A program made the translations under genes and the position numbers. Positions 6,314-7,260 of a DNA stretch of 7,260 bases are shown piece by piece. The stretch covers positions 1 through 7,260 of the forward strand of contig URUF01000081.1 of NCBI GenBank assembly GCA_900550955.1, given 5' to 3'. The notes beneath the pieces are model-generated. The model was not told the origin of the DNA, did no database searches, and saw only the letters and a list, made by a program, of their open reading frames with translations. How positions within the stretch are numbered: position 1 is the stretch's first letter; each line of letters starts with the position of its first letter. The stretch comes from an uncultured Eubacteriales bacterium (GTDB lineage: Bacteria; Bacillota; Clostridia; Christensenellales; Aristaeellaceae).

Positions 6314-7211
6314 CGCGCGCCGCCTCCTTTTCCTCCGTTAAAAACACAAACAGCTTTTGCAGGCTCATGTGCGCGGCCTGCACGCGGCCGCTTTCCAAAA
6401 TGCGTTGCGCGTCCTCGGGCGTGTTCAGGCGCAGGTAACGCACCAGCGAACCGGCTACCTCCTCCTCCTTGAGCACGGTCAGGTTCCGCGTTTCCTCGCG
6501 CACGCTCTCCGGCGCGCCGGACACGCTCAGGTACAGCCGCGTGAGCTCCTCCGCCGTTCCCTCGCACATCAGCCTCCCCGCGTCGATCATCACGGCAAAA
6601 TCCAGCGCGCGCGCCACCTCGTCAATCAGGTGCGTGCTCAGAAGGAAGGTGCGCCCCGCGTCCGCCTGGCGCGCCAGAAGCAGCTCGTCATAAAAGCGCT
6701 CGCGCATCACCGCGTCCAGGCCCAGGCTGGGCTCGTCAAACACGGTAAGCTCCGCGCCGCTGGCCAGCCCCACGCTCAGCAAGAGCGCCGTTTGCATGCC
6801 CCGGCTGAAACCCTTGAGCTTTTTCGTCAGCGGCAGGTCAAAGCGCGCCGCCAGCTTGAGCGCGTATTCGCCGTCCCAGTGCGGGAACAGCCCCTCGCAT
6901 ACCCAAAACAGCTCCCGCGCGTTTTTCAGGCTGCCAAAATCCGGCGTATCGCCAATCAGGCACAGCCTGCCCAGGGCGGCCGCGCTATCGTACACGGGCC
7001 GGCCAAACAGCTCCGCCGTGCCCGCCGTTTGCCTTAGCTGCCCGCTTATGATGCGCAAAAGCGTGCTCTTGCCCGCGCCGTTGCGGCCCAGCAGGCCCAC
7101 AACCTGCCCCGGGGCCACGGCAAAGCTAAGCCCGTCCAGCGCGGCGGTTTTGCCAAAGCGGCGCGCAAGATTCTCCACGCGAATGGCGGGCGTTCCACTG
7201 CTCTTTTCCAT
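6303..7211 (-). CDS. ABC transporter ATP-binding protein, YtrB-like
   Basis: The cytoplasmic ATPase that powers an ABC transporter. The 302 residues show Walker A GRNGAGKST (42-50), a degenerate signature FSRGM (135-139, for LSGGQ), Walker B LTVFDE (155-160), D-loop SLGLD (162-166) and the H-loop histidine H194 in LSTHLIDEV. The stretch LFPHWDGEYALKLAARFDLPLTKKLKGFSRGM closely resembles YtrB-type proteins from GntR-regulated operons of Bacillota, which often respond to cell-wall antibiotics. No clear Q-loop glutamine is seen; the region reads LIGDTPDF (85-92). About 80 residues follow the core domain, without a recognised fold. The start is supported by AAGGAG, 5 nt before the ATG. A GntR regulator, if present, would lie beyond the right edge. 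It is first of the three-gene run visible here and overlaps the membrane gene. Confidence 0.92.
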   Translation of the reverse strand: MEKSSGTPAIRVENLARRFGKTAALDGLSFAVAPGQVVGLLGRNGAGKSTLLRIISGQLRQTAGTAELFGRPVYDSAAALGRLCLIGDTPDFGSLKNARELFWVCEGLFPHWDGEYALKLAARFDLPLTKKLKGFSRGMQTALLLSVGLASGAELTVFDEPSLGLDAVMRERFYDELLLARQADAGRTFLLSTHLIDEVARALDFAVMIDAGRLMCEGTAEELTRLYLSVSGAPESVREETRNLTVLKEEEVAGSLVRYLRLNTPEDAQRILESGRVQAAHMSLQKLFVFLTEEKEAARDAV

Positions 7212-7216
7212 TCCAA

Positions 7217-7238
7217 CTCCTTCCCCCAGGCCAGGGGG
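7217..7238 (-). promoter_or_regulatory. ribosome binding site and alternative hairpin before the ABC ATPase
   Basis: AAGGAG (minus strand, 7222-7217) lies 5 nt before the ATG. Just upstream, GGGGG (7227-7223 in the mRNA) can pair with CCCCC (7238-7234), which is also one arm of the 30-bp repeat palindrome. The two pairings exclude each other, so the leader has two possible folds, one directly abutting the ribosome binding site. The pairing is seen; a switching role is speculative. Confidence 0.35.
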
Positions 7239-7260
7239 TGACCCCCTGGACCCCCGGACT
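7231..7260 (-). repeat. 30-bp dispersed repeat, right copy
   Basis: An exact inverted copy of 4988-5017, lying 19 bp upstream of the ABC ATPase start codon and running to the window edge, so the full repeat may be longer. Here the palindromic core spans 7231-7249 (9-bp arms around base 7240). In this position it is in the leader of the ABC operon, or between it and an upstream gene outside the window. Confidence 0.75.

Noticed and set aside
4988..7260. A mobile element with terminal inverted repeats (insertion sequence)
   Set aside because: No transposase or integrase lies between the copies; the enclosed genes are a normal operon, and no target-site duplication can be seen because the right end is cut by the window.

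Overview
This is a GC-rich, gene-dense bacterial window carrying six complete, mostly housekeeping protein genes. Gene content, strong AAGGAGG-type ribosome binding sites, a YtrB-like ABC cassette and clear sigma-A promoters suggest a high-GC member of the Bacillota (a clostridial, possibly gut, lineage). That assignment is an inference; there is no rRNA or other marker to settle it.

Layout. Bases 1-190 hold palindromic GC-rich DNA, a good sigma-A promoter (TTGCCA, 17 bp, TATAAT) and a short leader. glnS (glutaminyl-tRNA synthetase) follows on the plus strand. It converges on gdhA (glutamate dehydrogenase, minus strand) across a 161-bp spacer with two large hairpins that act as terminators. 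To the right every gene is on the minus strand: gdhA with its own promoter, then recF, then a roughly 280-bp spacer packed with hairpins, then a tight three-gene run. In transcription order that run is an ABC ATPase of the YtrB type, a polytopic membrane partner overlapping it by 11 bp, and a YbaK-type aminoacyl-tRNA deacylase 20 bp further on.

Function. glnS and gdhA share glutamate/glutamine chemistry but are convergent and separately promoted, so they are neighbours rather than an operon. recF is a replication-repair gene that in many Bacillota sits with dnaN and gyrB; here it does not. The ABC pair looks like a small exporter or stress-response module whose promoter, and perhaps a GntR-type regulator, lies beyond the right edge.

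The least ordinary parts are non-coding. A 30-bp repeat occurs as perfect inverted copies flanking the three-gene run, and the left copy supplies the ybaK stop codon. An 11-bp perfect inverted repeat is centred on the glnS -10 box. A hairpin can enclose the recF Shine-Dalgarno sequence. GlnRS carries an Ala/Glu-rich insert near its C-terminus. I see no phage, CRISPR, defence or biosynthetic system, and no convincing undescribed protein system.
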